Source of the DNA: Pseudomonadota bacterium
Lineage (GTDB): Bacteria; Pseudomonadota; Alphaproteobacteria; Rhizobiales; Xanthobacteraceae
Direction: 5' to 3'
Assembly (NCBI GenBank): GCA_023422775.1
Contig: JAFAGM010000077.1
Location: 1-64,000 of the forward strand
DNA length: 64,000 nt
Both the position numbers and the translations under genes were made by a program. The notes under the pieces are model-generated. The model saw nothing but the letters and a program-made list of their open reading frames with translations. It was not told the DNA's origin and ran no database searches. Shown in pieces: positions 17,224 through 28,300 of the stretch. Positions within the stretch are counted from its first letter, which is position 1, and each line of letters opens with the position of its first letter.

Positions 17224-17670
17224 TCAACTCTTGACCTTCAGCAGCAGCCGGTCCAGCGAGGCGGCGCCGGGGCCCGCGATCGCAAGCCACATGAAGGCGC
17301 CGAAATAGGTCGCTTCCTCGAAGCCGATCAGCGTCTCCAGGGAGTCGACGTCACCCCATTTTGCCGCCTTGATGGCGACGATCATGACCACCGCCAGCAT
17401 CGCGGCCGGAATGCGGGTGAACAGGCCGACGATCAGCATCGCGCCGCCGAAGCATTCGACGCCGGATACGAAGGGAGTGAGGATGTTCGGGAATGGGATG
17501 CCCCAGCCGGCAAAATTCTCTGTCACCTGCTCCAGGTGGGTCAGCTTGCCCCAGCCGGCCAGCATGAAGGTGTAACCGACGATCAGCCGCATGATCAGCG
17601 GTCCGGCCCAGGCAAAATACGACGCGATCTGCGCAGGCAGCAGGATGAGGAGATCGATGACAAAATGCAT
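17224..17670 (-). CDS. DoxX-family membrane protein
   Basis: A 148-residue protein with four transmembrane segments and the DoxX features LIMRLIVGYTFMLAGWGKL near the start, then GIPFPNILTPFVSGVECFGG and LIVGLFTRIPAAMLAVVMI. DoxX relatives take part in quinone-linked redox or detoxification in the inner membrane and are frequent members of bufferin/MNIO loci, where they are called BufD. Here the gene lies upstream rather than downstream of bufA, separated by 195 bases. The AAGGGCGG ribosome site precedes the ATG at 17670. A direct role with the metallophore is inferred from position only. Confidence 0.9.
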   Translation of the reverse strand: MHFVIDLLILLPAQIASYFAWAGPLIMRLIVGYTFMLAGWGKLTHLEQVTENFAGWGIPFPNILTPFVSGVECFGGAMLIVGLFTRIPAAMLAVVMIVAIKAAKWGDVDSLETLIGFEEATYFGAFMWLAIAGPGAASLDRLLLKVKS

Positions 17671-17810
17671 GCGAACCGCCCTTCAAGTATTTGACGACGC
17701 GAGACCGCGACCCGCGGCCGCCTCGAACCCGGTGCGCGCGCGAACTCAGCAGCCGCGGCGATCCGGTCCTGGCTGGAATTTCGTAATGGCCGGCGCGCTT
17801 GTTACGGGGG

Positions 17811-18542
17811 CTAGCCGAAATTCTGCAATGCGGGGAAAGTCTCCAGCAGCCAGATGCTGATGCTGGTGATGGAGCCGGTCAGGAAGCCGATGCCGGTGAT
17901 GACCATCAGGATGCCCATGGCACGCTCGACCTTTCCGAGATGCCGCTTCATCCGCGCGAACAGCGAGGAGAACTGCTCGATCATGAAGGCGGCCAGCAGG
18001 AAGGGGATTCCGAGGCCGGCGGAATAGACCGCCAGCAGGCCGGCGCCCTTTGCCACCGTGGCCTCGGCAGCCGCGATCGACAGGATCGCCGCCAGTATCG
18101 GCCCGATGCAGGGCGTCCAGCCGAACGCGAAGGCCAGTCCCATGGCATAGGCGCCCCAAAGGCCGACCGGTTTCGGCATCGGCATCCGGCCTTCGCGCAT
18201 CAACAGGCCGATCCGGGTTAGGCCGAGGAAATGCAGGCCCATGATGATGATCACGATGCCGGCCACGATCGAGAGCTCCGCCGACCAGGCGCGGATCAGG
18301 CCGCCGACGAAGGAGGCGCTGGCGCCGAGCGCCACGAACACCGTGGAAAATCCGAGCACGAACATCACTGCCGATGCCATCACGGCGCGCCTGGAGGTCT
18401 CGGTCTTTTCGTCGTTGGCGACATGCTCGATGGTCGCGCCGGTGAGATAGATCAGATAAGGCGGCACCAGCGGCAGCACGCAGGGCGAGAGAAAGCTGAC
18501 AAGACCGGCGATCAGAGCCGCCGGGATGGATACATCGTGCAT
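17811..18542 (-). CDS. ccdA: CcdA-type cytochrome c biogenesis / thiol-redox protein
   Basis: A 243-residue, six-helix membrane protein of the DsbD/CcdA family that carries electrons from cytoplasmic thioredoxin to periplasmic thiol proteins. The two redox cysteines are in FLSPCVLPLVPP (Cys21) and GWTPCIGPIL (Cys145). The start at 18542 gives the standard family length. It is on the same strand as doxX and bufABC with 140 bases before doxX, so it may be the first gene of that cluster, or an independent cytochrome c maturation gene. Its supply of reducing power to the periplasm would suit a Cys-rich exported peptide. Confidence 0.9.
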   Translation of the reverse strand: MHDVSIPAALIAGLVSFLSPCVLPLVPPYLIYLTGATIEHVANDEKTETSRRAVMASAVMFVLGFSTVFVALGASASFVGGLIRAWSAELSIVAGIVIIIMGLHFLGLTRIGLLMREGRMPMPKPVGLWGAYAMGLAFAFGWTPCIGPILAAILSIAAAEATVAKGAGLLAVYSAGLGIPFLLAAFMIEQFSSLFARMKRHLGKVERAMGILMVITGIGFLTGSITSISIWLLETFPALQNFG

Positions 18543-18633
18543 TGCATGACCTTCGAGAATACGGCAAGGCATAGCGCCCTCTTCGCCTGTACGGAACAGG
18601 CAACCGGTAAGTTTTGCCGGCGCTGCGGCCCAA

Positions 18634-18659
18634 CTCCGGTCACAGAGCTGTGTCCGGAG
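18634..18659. promoter_or_regulatory. 26-bp imperfect palindrome between divergent genes
   Basis: CTCCGGTCACAG and CTGTGTCCGGAG are inverted 12-base arms with one mismatch around a two-base centre. The site lies in the 198-base region between the ccdA-like start and the cyclase start, so it could be an operator for either gene. No local regulator gene is evident, and a transcript hairpin is the alternative explanation. Confidence 0.4.
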
Positions 18660-18740
18660 CGCTGAATGGGCCTCGCCGGCGAAACAAGCGCTGGTAAGGT
18701 TCCGTATTGCGGCAAGCAGCCCGCGAACCAGGACCCTTGC

Positions 18741-20783
18741 ATGCGCCTCGGCATCCGCAGCGCCATTTCCGCCCTTGTCCTGACGTCGATCGTCGTCAGC
18801 GCCGTCGGCGTCCATCTGTTGTGGTGGCGCACCGCCCAGGGGGTCAGCCAGACCCTGGCCGATACCATCAACGAGCAGATCGTATCGGCGGTCGGCGACG
18901 AGTTGCAGTCGGTCACGTCGGAGGCGCGCTCGTCCATGTTGGCGGTGCGAACGCTGCTCGCCGAGAAGGTGTTCGACCCGCGCGATGCCCGAAAACGCGA
19001 GGTCGTGTTCCGGTCGCAATTGCTGTCGCAGCCGACCATCTCCTGGGTGGCGTTCGGATGGCCTGACGGCTCGTTCTTTGCCGGGCACAAGCTTGGCAAC
19101 AACGTCATCGAAATGCTCGAGATTGCTCCAGACCGCAAGCTGCGCATCAATCACTACGAGTTCGTCGGCAACGATCTCAGGCTCAAGGCCAGCTGGTTCG
19201 AAGAGACCGATTACTCCGTGACCGAGCAGGACTGGTTTCGCGTTGCGCACCAGACCAATGATGAATACTGGTCGACGCTGACGGCACATCCGCGCGGCCA
19301 ACGGCTGGCGGCGGCCTTTTCAGCCCCGGTCGCGATCGACGGCAAGCCGGCCGGCGTCGTCGCCATCATCATCGAACTGACCCGCGTCTCCAGCTTTCTG
19401 TCTCAGCTCACGGTCGGAAAATCCGCCGGCGCCTTCATCCTCGAGCGGGACGGCAAGGTGGTGGCCTCGCCCGATGCCGATGCCAGCGAGCTGGTCGAGC
19501 TGAAAACCGATCATCCGCTGTTTCCCGTCGCGGTAGATGCGATCCGCAACGCCAGCGCCTACAGCCCCGGTGAAGGCGAGCCCTTTCACACCAAGGTAAC
19601 GCGGGATGGCAGGGCATATCAGGCGGTGCTGACGCCGATTTCGTTTCCCGGCTGGTCGCTGGTGACTGTCGTGCCCGAGTCGGAATTTCTCGGGCCGGTG
19701 CAGATGACGATCCGGAATTTGCTGGTCGGTCTTGCATTCCTGATCGTGATCGCGGGGCTGTTGTCGGCATGGCTCGCCCAGCGGCTGATTGCGGCACCGC
19801 TGATCAAGGTGGTCAACGAGATCAGGCATGTCGAGCGCTTCGATCTCGACAAGGTGCAGCGGCATCCGTCGCGGCTGGCCGAGATCGAGAATCTGTCCGG
19901 CGCCATCGGCGACATGGCGCAGGGGCTCGCCGCGTTCCGGAAATACATTCCTGCCGATCTGGTCAGGCGCCTGGTCAGCGACGGCAACGGTGCGCGTCCC
20001 GGCGGCGCGGTACGGCCCATGAGCGTGATGTTCATCGATCTCGCCGGTTTCACCGGCATGTCGGAGCGGCTCGGCGACCGCATCATCCCGCTGCTTTCGC
20101 GCTATTTCGACAGCGTCTCGGCGCAGATCCAGAACCACGGGGGCACCATCGACAAGTTCATCGGCGACGCCGTGATGGCGTTCTGGGGCGCGCCATCGGA
20201 AAACCCCGATCATGCCGTCGATTGCTGCCGCGCCGCGCTGGCGTGCCGGCGCGCGGTGGGAGAGGCCGGTCTGATCGACGACCACGGCGAACCCGTGAAG
20301 ATCCGCATCGGCATCAACTCCGGGGACATGCTGGTCGGCAACATCGGATCGGACGTCCGCCTGAACTACACGGTGATCGGCGACGCCGTGAACATTGCAA
20401 GCCGCCTGGAGAGCACCAACAAGGTGTACGGCTCCAGCATCATCATCGGCCCGGAAACGCGCCGGCTGGCGGGAGACCGCATCGTGGCTCGTGAACTCGA
20501 CAGGCTGGCGGTCTACGGCCGCGCCGGCGGATTGCAGATCTACGAATTGCTGGGAATCACGGGCGAACTCGATGCGAGGCCGGAATGGGTGGCAGCCTAC
20601 GAGGCAGGACTCGTGGCCTGGCGCGCGGGGGACTTCACCGCCGCGATGGCGGCATTCCAGAAGGTGCTAGAAATCCGGCATGACGATACAGCGTCAGTGG
20701 TGATGATCGAGCGCTGCCGGCACCAGCTCGAAAATCCAGCCGGTGAAGCGTGGGACGGCACCACGATCGCGCGCACCAAATAA
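18741..20783 (+). CDS. Class III adenylate/guanylate cyclase with extracellular sensor
   Basis: A 680-residue receptor cyclase. One transmembrane helix near residues 8-30 is followed by a periplasmic dCache-like sensor region to about 330, a second helix (LLVGLAFLIVIAGLLSAWLA), a HAMP-like linker and the catalytic domain from about 420. Metal-binding aspartates are in MFIDLAGFTG and DKFIGDAVMAFWG, and the transition-state region NYTVIGDAVNIASRLE is complete. It should make cAMP (or cGMP) in response to an external signal. The ATG at 18741 puts MRLGIRS just before the first helix and has AGGA upstream; an ATG at 18666 is possible. A short C-terminal region resembles a TPR-like repeat (YEAGLVAWRAGDFTAAMAAF). 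Confidence 0.92.
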   Translation: MRLGIRSAISALVLTSIVVSAVGVHLLWWRTAQGVSQTLADTINEQIVSAVGDELQSVTSEARSSMLAVRTLLAEKVFDPRDARKREVVFRSQLLSQPTISWVAFGWPDGSFFAGHKLGNNVIEMLEIAPDRKLRINHYEFVGNDLRLKASWFEETDYSVTEQDWFRVAHQTNDEYWSTLTAHPRGQRLAAAFSAPVAIDGKPAGVVAIIIELTRVSSFLSQLTVGKSAGAFILERDGKVVASPDADASELVELKTDHPLFPVAVDAIRNASAYSPGEGEPFHTKVTRDGRAYQAVLTPISFPGWSLVTVVPESEFLGPVQMTIRNLLVGLAFLIVIAGLLSAWLAQRLIAAPLIKVVNEIRHVERFDLDKVQRHPSRLAEIENLSGAIGDMAQGLAAFRKYIPADLVRRLVSDGNGARPGGAVRPMSVMFIDLAGFTGMSERLGDRIIPLLSRYFDSVSAQIQNHGGTIDKFIGDAVMAFWGAPSENPDHAVDCCRAALACRRAVGEAGLIDDHGEPVKIRIGINSGDMLVGNIGSDVRLNYTVIGDAVNIASRLESTNKVYGSSIIIGPETRRLAGDRIVARELDRLAVYGRAGGLQIYELLGITGELDARPEWVAAYEAGLVAWRAGDFTAAMAAFQKVLEIRHDDTASVVMIERCRHQLENPAGEAWDGTTIARTK

Positions 20784-20878
20784 TCTCATGGCGCCGGTTG
20801 CCTTGCATGAGGCTTCCGTTTGGCCATAGATGTGCCGGCCGCAATGCGGCACGCCTTGGCATCCTGACGAGGGAAGCG

Positions 20879-21854
20879 TTGAAAATCCTGTTGACCCATA
20901 CGCCGCAGGCGAGGAGCCGGTATTATGGCGAGCGCAGCCTGAAGGGGTTGCAGGATATCGCGCCGGTAAAGCTGCATGACGCGAGCGATGCGCTCGATGC
21001 CGCCGGCTTGATCGAGGCCGCGCGATGTCGACATCATCGTGGCCGACCGGCTCACCGCGGGGCCGGGCGAGATATTTCCGGCGCTGCCGAAGCTGCGCGC
21101 CTTCGTTCGCTGCGCCGTCGATATCCGCAATATCGATGTCGATGCTGCGTCCGCTGCCGGCGTCCTGGTCACGCGGGCGGGCCCGGGCTTCGTCCAGTCG
21201 GTTGCGGAACTGGCGCTCGGCTTCATGGTGGATCTGTCGCGCGGCGTTTCGCGCGCAACGGCGGATTACCATGCCGGACGCAAGCCTGACGCCATCATGG
21301 GCCGGCAACTCGCCGGCAGCCGCCTCGGCATCATCGGCTATGGCAGCATCGGCCGCTACCTCGCTGATGTCGCCAAAGTGCTGGGCATGGAGGTGCTGGT
21401 CGCCGATCCCTATGCGAGCGTCAGCGATGCCGGCATCCAGCATGTGCCGCTCGACGATCTGCTTGGCCGCGCCGACTATGTCGTTTGCCTTGCCATCGCC
21501 AACGAGCAGACCGAAAACCTGATCGGCCAGGCGGCACTGGCGCGGATGCAGCGGCATGCCTTCTTCATCAACCTGTCGCGCGGCAATCTCGTCGACGAGG
21601 CCGCGCTGGCTGCGGCATTGTGCGAGAACCGCATTGCCGGTGCGGCGATGGATGTCGGCCGCGCGCTCGACCAGATGCCGACGCCGGAACTGGCAAAACT
21701 CCCGAACGTCATCGCAACGCCTCATATCGGCGGCTTGACGCCGCCGGCGATCGAGAGCCAGGCGCAGGAGACGGTGCGGCAGGTCGAGCGGATCGTCGCG
21801 GGGGAGGTTCCGGTCGGCGCCGCGAACGCCAGCACCTGGACGCGGCGTCCTTGA
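20879..21854 (+). pseudogene. D-2-hydroxyacid dehydrogenase with frameshift
   Basis: The downstream frame (from 21024) encodes a D-isomer-specific 2-hydroxyacid dehydrogenase: NAD-binding GIIGYGSIGRYLADVA, INLSRGNLVDE and the catalytic histidine region TPHIGGLTPPA. It has no proper start. The missing N-terminus (starting TTG 20879, KILLTHTPQARSRYYGERSL, to LIEAA) is in another frame up to about 21022. A one-base insertion or two-base loss near 21022-21024 explains the break; restoring it joins LIEAA to DVDIIVADRLTAGPGE. GAGGGAA precedes the TTG. Either a recent mutation or a sequencing error is possible. An MFS carrier follows, so the pair may have handled a hydroxyacid. Confidence 0.75.
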
Positions 21855-21930
21855 CCGCCGAAACGGCGAGTGCCAGCGTGATGTTCACAGGACAATCCGC
21901 ACCCACGCGGCTCAAGATGGAAACGCGGTG

Positions 21931-23232
21931 ATGCGGCTCCCTTTCTTCTACGGCTGGCTGATCGTCGTGGTGACCTTCGTCACCATGGCGATCGGCGTCA
22001 ATGCGCGGACGGCGTTCTCGCTGTTCTTTCCGCCGATCATCGGCGAGTTCGGGTGGGATCGCGGTCTCACCGCGGGCGCGTTCTCGTTCGGCTTCGTGGT
22101 ATCGGGTGCCGTCAGTCCGCTGATCGGCCGCATGATGGATCGCTTCGGGCCGCGCGGGGTGATGGAGCTCGGCGTCGCGCTGATGGGGGGCGGGCTGCTG
22201 CTGGCGCCGCTGACGACGCAGCCATGGCATCTCTATCTCACCATCGGCGTGCTGGTGGGCGCAGGAAGCGTGTGTCTCGGCTATTCCGGCCAGTCGCTGT
22301 TCCTGCCGAACTGGTTCATCCGCCGCCGCGGGCTTGCGATGGGGCTGGCTTTTGCCGGCGTCGGCATCGGCTCGGTGACGCTGCTGCCCTGGGTGCAGCA
22401 CATGATCGAGCAGACCGGGTGGCGCACGGCCTGCACCGCGATGGGCATTCTCGTGCTTGCCGTGCTCGCGCCGATCAATCTCCTGCTGCGCAAGCGGCCT
22501 GAGGATATCGGCCTGCTGCCGGATGGCGACGCGGCGCCGTCAGCAACATCCGCCGCGCCGGTCTCGAACGTCGTCGACCCCGCCTGGGCAGCGACCGACT
22601 GGACGCTGCGCCGCGCGATGCGCACCGCGCGTTTCTGGTGGATTGCGATCGGTTACTTCTTTGGCCTCTACATCTGGTACGCGGTGCAGGTGCACCAGAC
22701 CAAGTTCCTGCTCGATCTCGGCTTCAGCCCGAGTGTTGCGGTGTGGGCGCTCGGCGTCGTCAGCCTTCTCGGGATCCCCGGACAGATCTGGCTCGGGCAT
22801 CTCTCCGACCGGATCGGGCGCGAATGGATCTGGGCGATAAGCTGCGCCGGCTTTGCGATCTGCTTTGCCGCGCTGATCGCGCTGAAGTTCGCGCCGGTCC
22901 TGCCGCTGGTCTATCTGATGATCTTCGCGCAAGGCGCGCTCGGCTACGGCCTGACGTCGATCATGGGGGCGGTGGTGCTGGAGATCTTTCAGGGCAGGCA
23001 ATATGGCAGTATCTTCGGCACCATCATGCTGGCCGCGCTTGCCGGAGGCGCCGCGGGCCCGTGGGCGACCGGGCTGCTGTACGATCTCTCCGGCGGCTAC
23101 ACGCTGGCCTTCGGCTTCGGCATCGCCGCCAGCATCCTGTCGGCGATCGCGATCTGGCAGGCGTCGCCGCGCAAGGTGAGGGCGGTCGCGGGGCAGATGC
23201 ACAGGGTGCAGGGCGGCGGCAGCGTCCGCTAG
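21931..23232 (+). CDS. MFS transporter, monocarboxylate/OxlT-like
   Basis: A 433-residue carrier with 12 predicted helices. The first helix follows FYGWLIVVVTFVTMAI, typical of the oxalate:formate / monocarboxylate branch, and the loop motif GRMMDRFGPRG between helices 2 and 3 is the MFS signature. LGHLSDRIGREW is its repeat in the second half. The start at 21931 follows a weak GGAA; a GTG immediately before is also possible. It lies 76 bases after the frameshifted 2-hydroxyacid dehydrogenase and probably transports a small organic acid. Confidence 0.9.
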   Translation: MRLPFFYGWLIVVVTFVTMAIGVNARTAFSLFFPPIIGEFGWDRGLTAGAFSFGFVVSGAVSPLIGRMMDRFGPRGVMELGVALMGGGLLLAPLTTQPWHLYLTIGVLVGAGSVCLGYSGQSLFLPNWFIRRRGLAMGLAFAGVGIGSVTLLPWVQHMIEQTGWRTACTAMGILVLAVLAPINLLLRKRPEDIGLLPDGDAAPSATSAAPVSNVVDPAWAATDWTLRRAMRTARFWWIAIGYFFGLYIWYAVQVHQTKFLLDLGFSPSVAVWALGVVSLLGIPGQIWLGHLSDRIGREWIWAISCAGFAICFAALIALKFAPVLPLVYLMIFAQGALGYGLTSIMGAVVLEIFQGRQYGSIFGTIMLAALAGGAAGPWATGLLYDLSGGYTLAFGFGIAASILSAIAIWQASPRKVRAVAGQMHRVQGGGSVR

Positions 23233-23238
23233 GCAAAT

Positions 23239-23859
23239 TCAGGATTTTTCCTCGCGGCGGCAAGCTTCCCATCGCTGCAGATCGCCAATGGCGCGCAGGA
23301 AGCCGTCGGCCGGCGTGGTCTCCGGATCGATCAGCCGGTGCAGACGAAATCCGTCCTCGAGCGCCAGCAGGATCGCGCCGTTCCAGACCGGGCTCAGCGT
23401 TTCGTTCCGTCCGATGTTCTTCGACGTGGTCTCGACGATGTCGGTGACGAGTTTGCGCCTTGCGCGCAGCCGCTGGGCGAGCTCGGGCCTGCGCCTTTCG
23501 GCACGCGCCACGAACAGGATCATCTCCATGTGCAGGAGGGGAGAGCGGCCGAGCGGATCCTGCCGATTGCGATCCATGGTCTTCAGGGCTTCGATGAAAT
23601 CCGCGGGGTTTTTGTGCTCGGCAAGCAGATCGTGCATGCGCGCGATCGATTGCTCGACATGGTCCTCGAGCATGGCGATGATCAATTCTTCCTTGCTCTT
23701 GAAATTCGAATAGAAGGCGCCGCGCGTGAAGCCGGCGGCGGCCGCGATCATCTCGATGCTGGCGCCGCCGATCCCCTGTTCCTCGAAGACGCGCGCCGCC
23801 GCTTCGAACAGCTTTTCGCGGGTGTCATCCCTGGTGGGTCTGGTCCGGACTCTTGACAT
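23239..23859 (-). CDS. TetR/AcrR family transcriptional repressor
   Basis: A 206-residue one-component regulator. The N-terminal helix-turn-helix (IEMIAAAAGFTRGAFYSNFK, residues about 35-54) is classic TetR; the C-terminal ligand-binding part is unrelated to named drugs. It is transcribed away from the cytochrome P450 gene, and the 18-bp palindrome between them is the natural operator. It probably represses the P450 and itself until a hydrophobic ligand binds. It converges with the MFS gene with only six bases between stops. Confidence 0.92.
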   Translation of the reverse strand: MSRVRTRPTRDDTREKLFEAAARVFEEQGIGGASIEMIAAAAGFTRGAFYSNFKSKEELIIAMLEDHVEQSIARMHDLLAEHKNPADFIEALKTMDRNRQDPLGRSPLLHMEMILFVARAERRRPELAQRLRARRKLVTDIVETTSKNIGRNETLSPVWNGAILLALEDGFRLHRLIDPETTPADGFLRAIGDLQRWEACRREEKS

Positions 23860-23886
23860 CGAAGCATTTTAGGGCAGAATGCAACT

Positions 23887-23904
23887 CGATACAATATTGT
23901 ATCG
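23887..23904. promoter_or_regulatory. Perfect 18-bp palindromic operator
   Basis: CGATACAATATTGTATCG is a perfect palindrome in the TetR-P450 divergent region, 28 bases from the TetR start and 58 from the P450 start. The core ATACAATATTGTAT is AT-rich in an otherwise GC-rich background, and TACAAT on each strand could double as a -10 element, so a bound repressor would block both genes. Confidence 0.8.
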
Positions 23905-23961
23905 AAATTAGGGATGAAAACGCGCACACGCAATCAAGCGTGGCAACCGATTGAGGTCGTT

Positions 23962-25194
<1,233 letters not shown>

Positions 25195-25360
25195 CAGCCC
25201 CAGGACCGCGTTTTCGTTCCTCGCTCCTTCAGGTGGAGCGCGGTGGATGGCCGGCAGCATGGCGCTGTGACTTCGTCAAACTTGTCTCTATATTCCGGGC
25301 TGCTCCGGCGCCCGGTTCGGCGTCGCTGGCCTGCGCCGGGGCGGTTCAAGGGGAGACACC

Positions 25361-28300
25361 GTGCAGACGACGCTGCTCGGCCTGGCAATCGCTTTCATCA
25401 TTGCACTGGTGGCCGCGCTCATCGGGCCGTATTTCATCGACTGGAACCAGTTCCGGCCGCAGTTCGAGGCCGAGGCGACGCGAATCATCGGCGCGCCGGT
25501 CCGTGTCGGCGGCAAGCTCGACGCCCGCCTGCTGCCGGCGCCGTCGCTGCAATTGCGCTCGGTGATGGTCGGCGGCGCCAACGATCTCGGCAAGGTGCGC
25601 GCCGGCAAGCTCGACGTCGAGTTCAGTCTCGGTTCGCTGATGCGCGGCGAGGTCCGCGCCACCGAGCTGACCATCAACGGCATGTCGCTCGATCTCGGCC
25701 TCGATGCGAAGGGCCGCATCGACTGGCCGGCCACGACGGGAGCGGTCAATCTGGGCTCGCTGGCGATCGACCGCCTCAATCTCACCGGCCGCATTGCTCT
25801 CCATGACGCCGCCAGCCGCAGCACGCTCGAACTGGACGACATCGCCTTCAGCGGCGACGTCCGGTCGCTGGCGGGTTCGGTCCGCGGCGACGGCAACTTC
25901 ACCCTGTCGGACATACGCTATCCGTTCAGGATCTCGTCGGGGCAGGGGCCGGACGGCAACGGCACCCGCATCCACGTCAATATCGATCCGGGCCAGCGTG
26001 CATTCGCGGCCGATCTGGATGGCATCCTGAATTTCGATGTCCGCGCGCCGCGCTTCGAAGGCGCGGTGACACTCGGTGTTCCCGTTCAGAAGGGCAGGAA
26101 CGACGAACTGCCGTGGCGCATCGCCGCCAGGGTCAAGGCCGATTATTCGGCGGCCCGGCTCGAACAAGTCGAGGTGACCTATGGCGCCGAGGAGGGTGCG
26201 CTGAAACTCGCCGGCAGCGGCGACATCCGCTTCGGCGCGTCGCCGCTGCTGCGCGCGGCGCTGTCGGCGCGCCAGCTCGATGCCGACAAATTCATCGCCA
26301 AGGAAAACTCAAAGGACAACTCAAAGGACAACTCAAAGGACAACAGCTCCTCCGAGCCGGTCCGCGTCTGGCCGGCATTGCGGGCGGTGGCCGCAGGGAT
26401 TCCCAATGTTCCGATTCCGGCGCAAATCGAGATCGCCTCCGAACAGGTCATGCTGGGCGGCCGTCCGCTGCAGGATATCGCGGCCGAACTGCATGGCGAT
26501 GCCCAGTCGTGGCGGGCCCACCGACTGGAATTCCGTGCGCCCGGCGCGACGAAGGTCTTGCTGAACGAGGCGGGCGCGAAAAGTGCCGCGCCGGACCAGT
26601 TCAAGGCCGCCCTCAGCATTGAATCCGCAGATCCCGATGCGCTGATGACGTGGCTGCAGGGCCGGGGCGACATCGGCTATCGCAGCCAGAAGCCGCTGCG
26701 GCTGCGCGGCGATGTCACCGTGACGCCCGATGGCTTTGCGATTGGCGCCATGAAGGCCGAGATTGATGGCGGCACCGTCGAGGGGCAGGTTGCGGTGGCG
26801 CACCGCCAGGCCGGCAGCGGTTCGCTCGTATCGGCAGACTTGAAGGCCGCGCGTCTCGATCTCGATGCGGCTACCGCCCTCGTGCGCTCGCTGGCCGGCC
26901 CGCAAGGCGAGTGGCCGGACGAAGGGCAGCTTTCGCTCGATGTCGGCCGCGCCATTTCGGCCGGTCAGGAATTGCGGCCCCTGCTCGTCAAGCTCGCCTA
27001 CTCGCCGAAAACTTTCTCGCTCGACCAGCTCAAAATCGGCCAGCCTGACAGCGTGACGCTGGAAGGCACGGGCAGCTTCGACCGCGTCAATGCGATCGGA
27101 AAACTCGCGCTCGATACCAGCTCCGCCTCGCTTGGCCGGATGACGGCCTTGATCTCGCCATTCGCGCCGCAGCTTGCTGCGCGGATCGACGCGATGGGAA
27201 CGACGCCGGGCCCGGCGAGCGTGAAATTGACGCTCGACGTCGACAAGAATTCCCTCAAGCCCGACCGCGCGCATGCGCGCGCGGTCGTCGAACTCGACGC
27301 GCCGCAACTCGAGGGCATGGCCGTGATCACCGCCGAGCCGGCCGTCGCGGCAATCCACGGCATCGATCTCGCCGCGCTCCGGCGCAGCGAGGTCGGGATC
27401 GAGACGAAAGTGTACTCCGCGCAGGGACGTGCCCTGGTCGCGCTGCTCGGTCTCGATCGAACCGTCGCGGCCGGCGAGGGCCCGGCGCAGTTCGAGGGCA
27501 CGGCGACGGGTGCATGGGGTGCGCCGTTGCGCCTCAAGGCAAGGATATCGGGAACGGGCCTCGATGCCGACGCGGATGGCTCTGCCGAACCCTGGGCGCC
27601 GGAGGCCAAGGCCAATCTCAGCCTGAAGGTCCGCAGCGCCGACCTCGGCCCGCTGCTCGATCTCAAGCAGGGCGATACGCTGGCGCAAAATATCGGCCTG
27701 TCCTCGCGCATCGCTCTCGCGGGCAACAGCCTGACATTCGACGATCTCGACAGCAGCATCGCCGGTTCGCGGCTGCGCGGACGCCTGGCGGTTACGCTGG
27801 GCCAGGAGAAAAACATCGAGGGCGAAATCGGTGCCGACCAGCTTGAATTGGCGCCGGCATTTGCCCTGGCACTCGGCGCGGCCGGACACGATGCCGCCGA
27901 GCCGCTCGGCACCGGGCTGTTGAAGGGCTGGCGCGGCCAGGTCGCGTTTCAGGCGTTGCGGGGCCTGCTCCCGGGCGGGAGCGAATTTCAGCCGGTGAGC
28001 GGGATCGTCAAGAGCGACGGCCAGTCGCTGACATTCGATTCCGTCAAGGGCAGGATCGGCGGCGGCGAGGTAACCGCGAGCGTCGACGCGAGACCCGGTG
28101 CGAACGGAATCAATCTGAACGCCCGCGTCGAATTCGCCGGCGTTGACGGCACGGCGCTGCGCTATCGCAACCTTGCCATGCCTGCGGGCCGCGCCTCGAT
28201 GCAGGTGACGCTGACCAGCCAGGGCCGCAGCGCGTCGGCGCTGGCGGGCGCGCTGTCCGGCAGCGGAACGCTGACGCTGGAGCAGGCAAGGTTCGCCGGC

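Noticed and set aside
26305..26343. Possible CRISPR-like repeats
   Set aside because: Repeats are contiguous, coding and without spacers. No CRISPR array or cas gene was found in the window.
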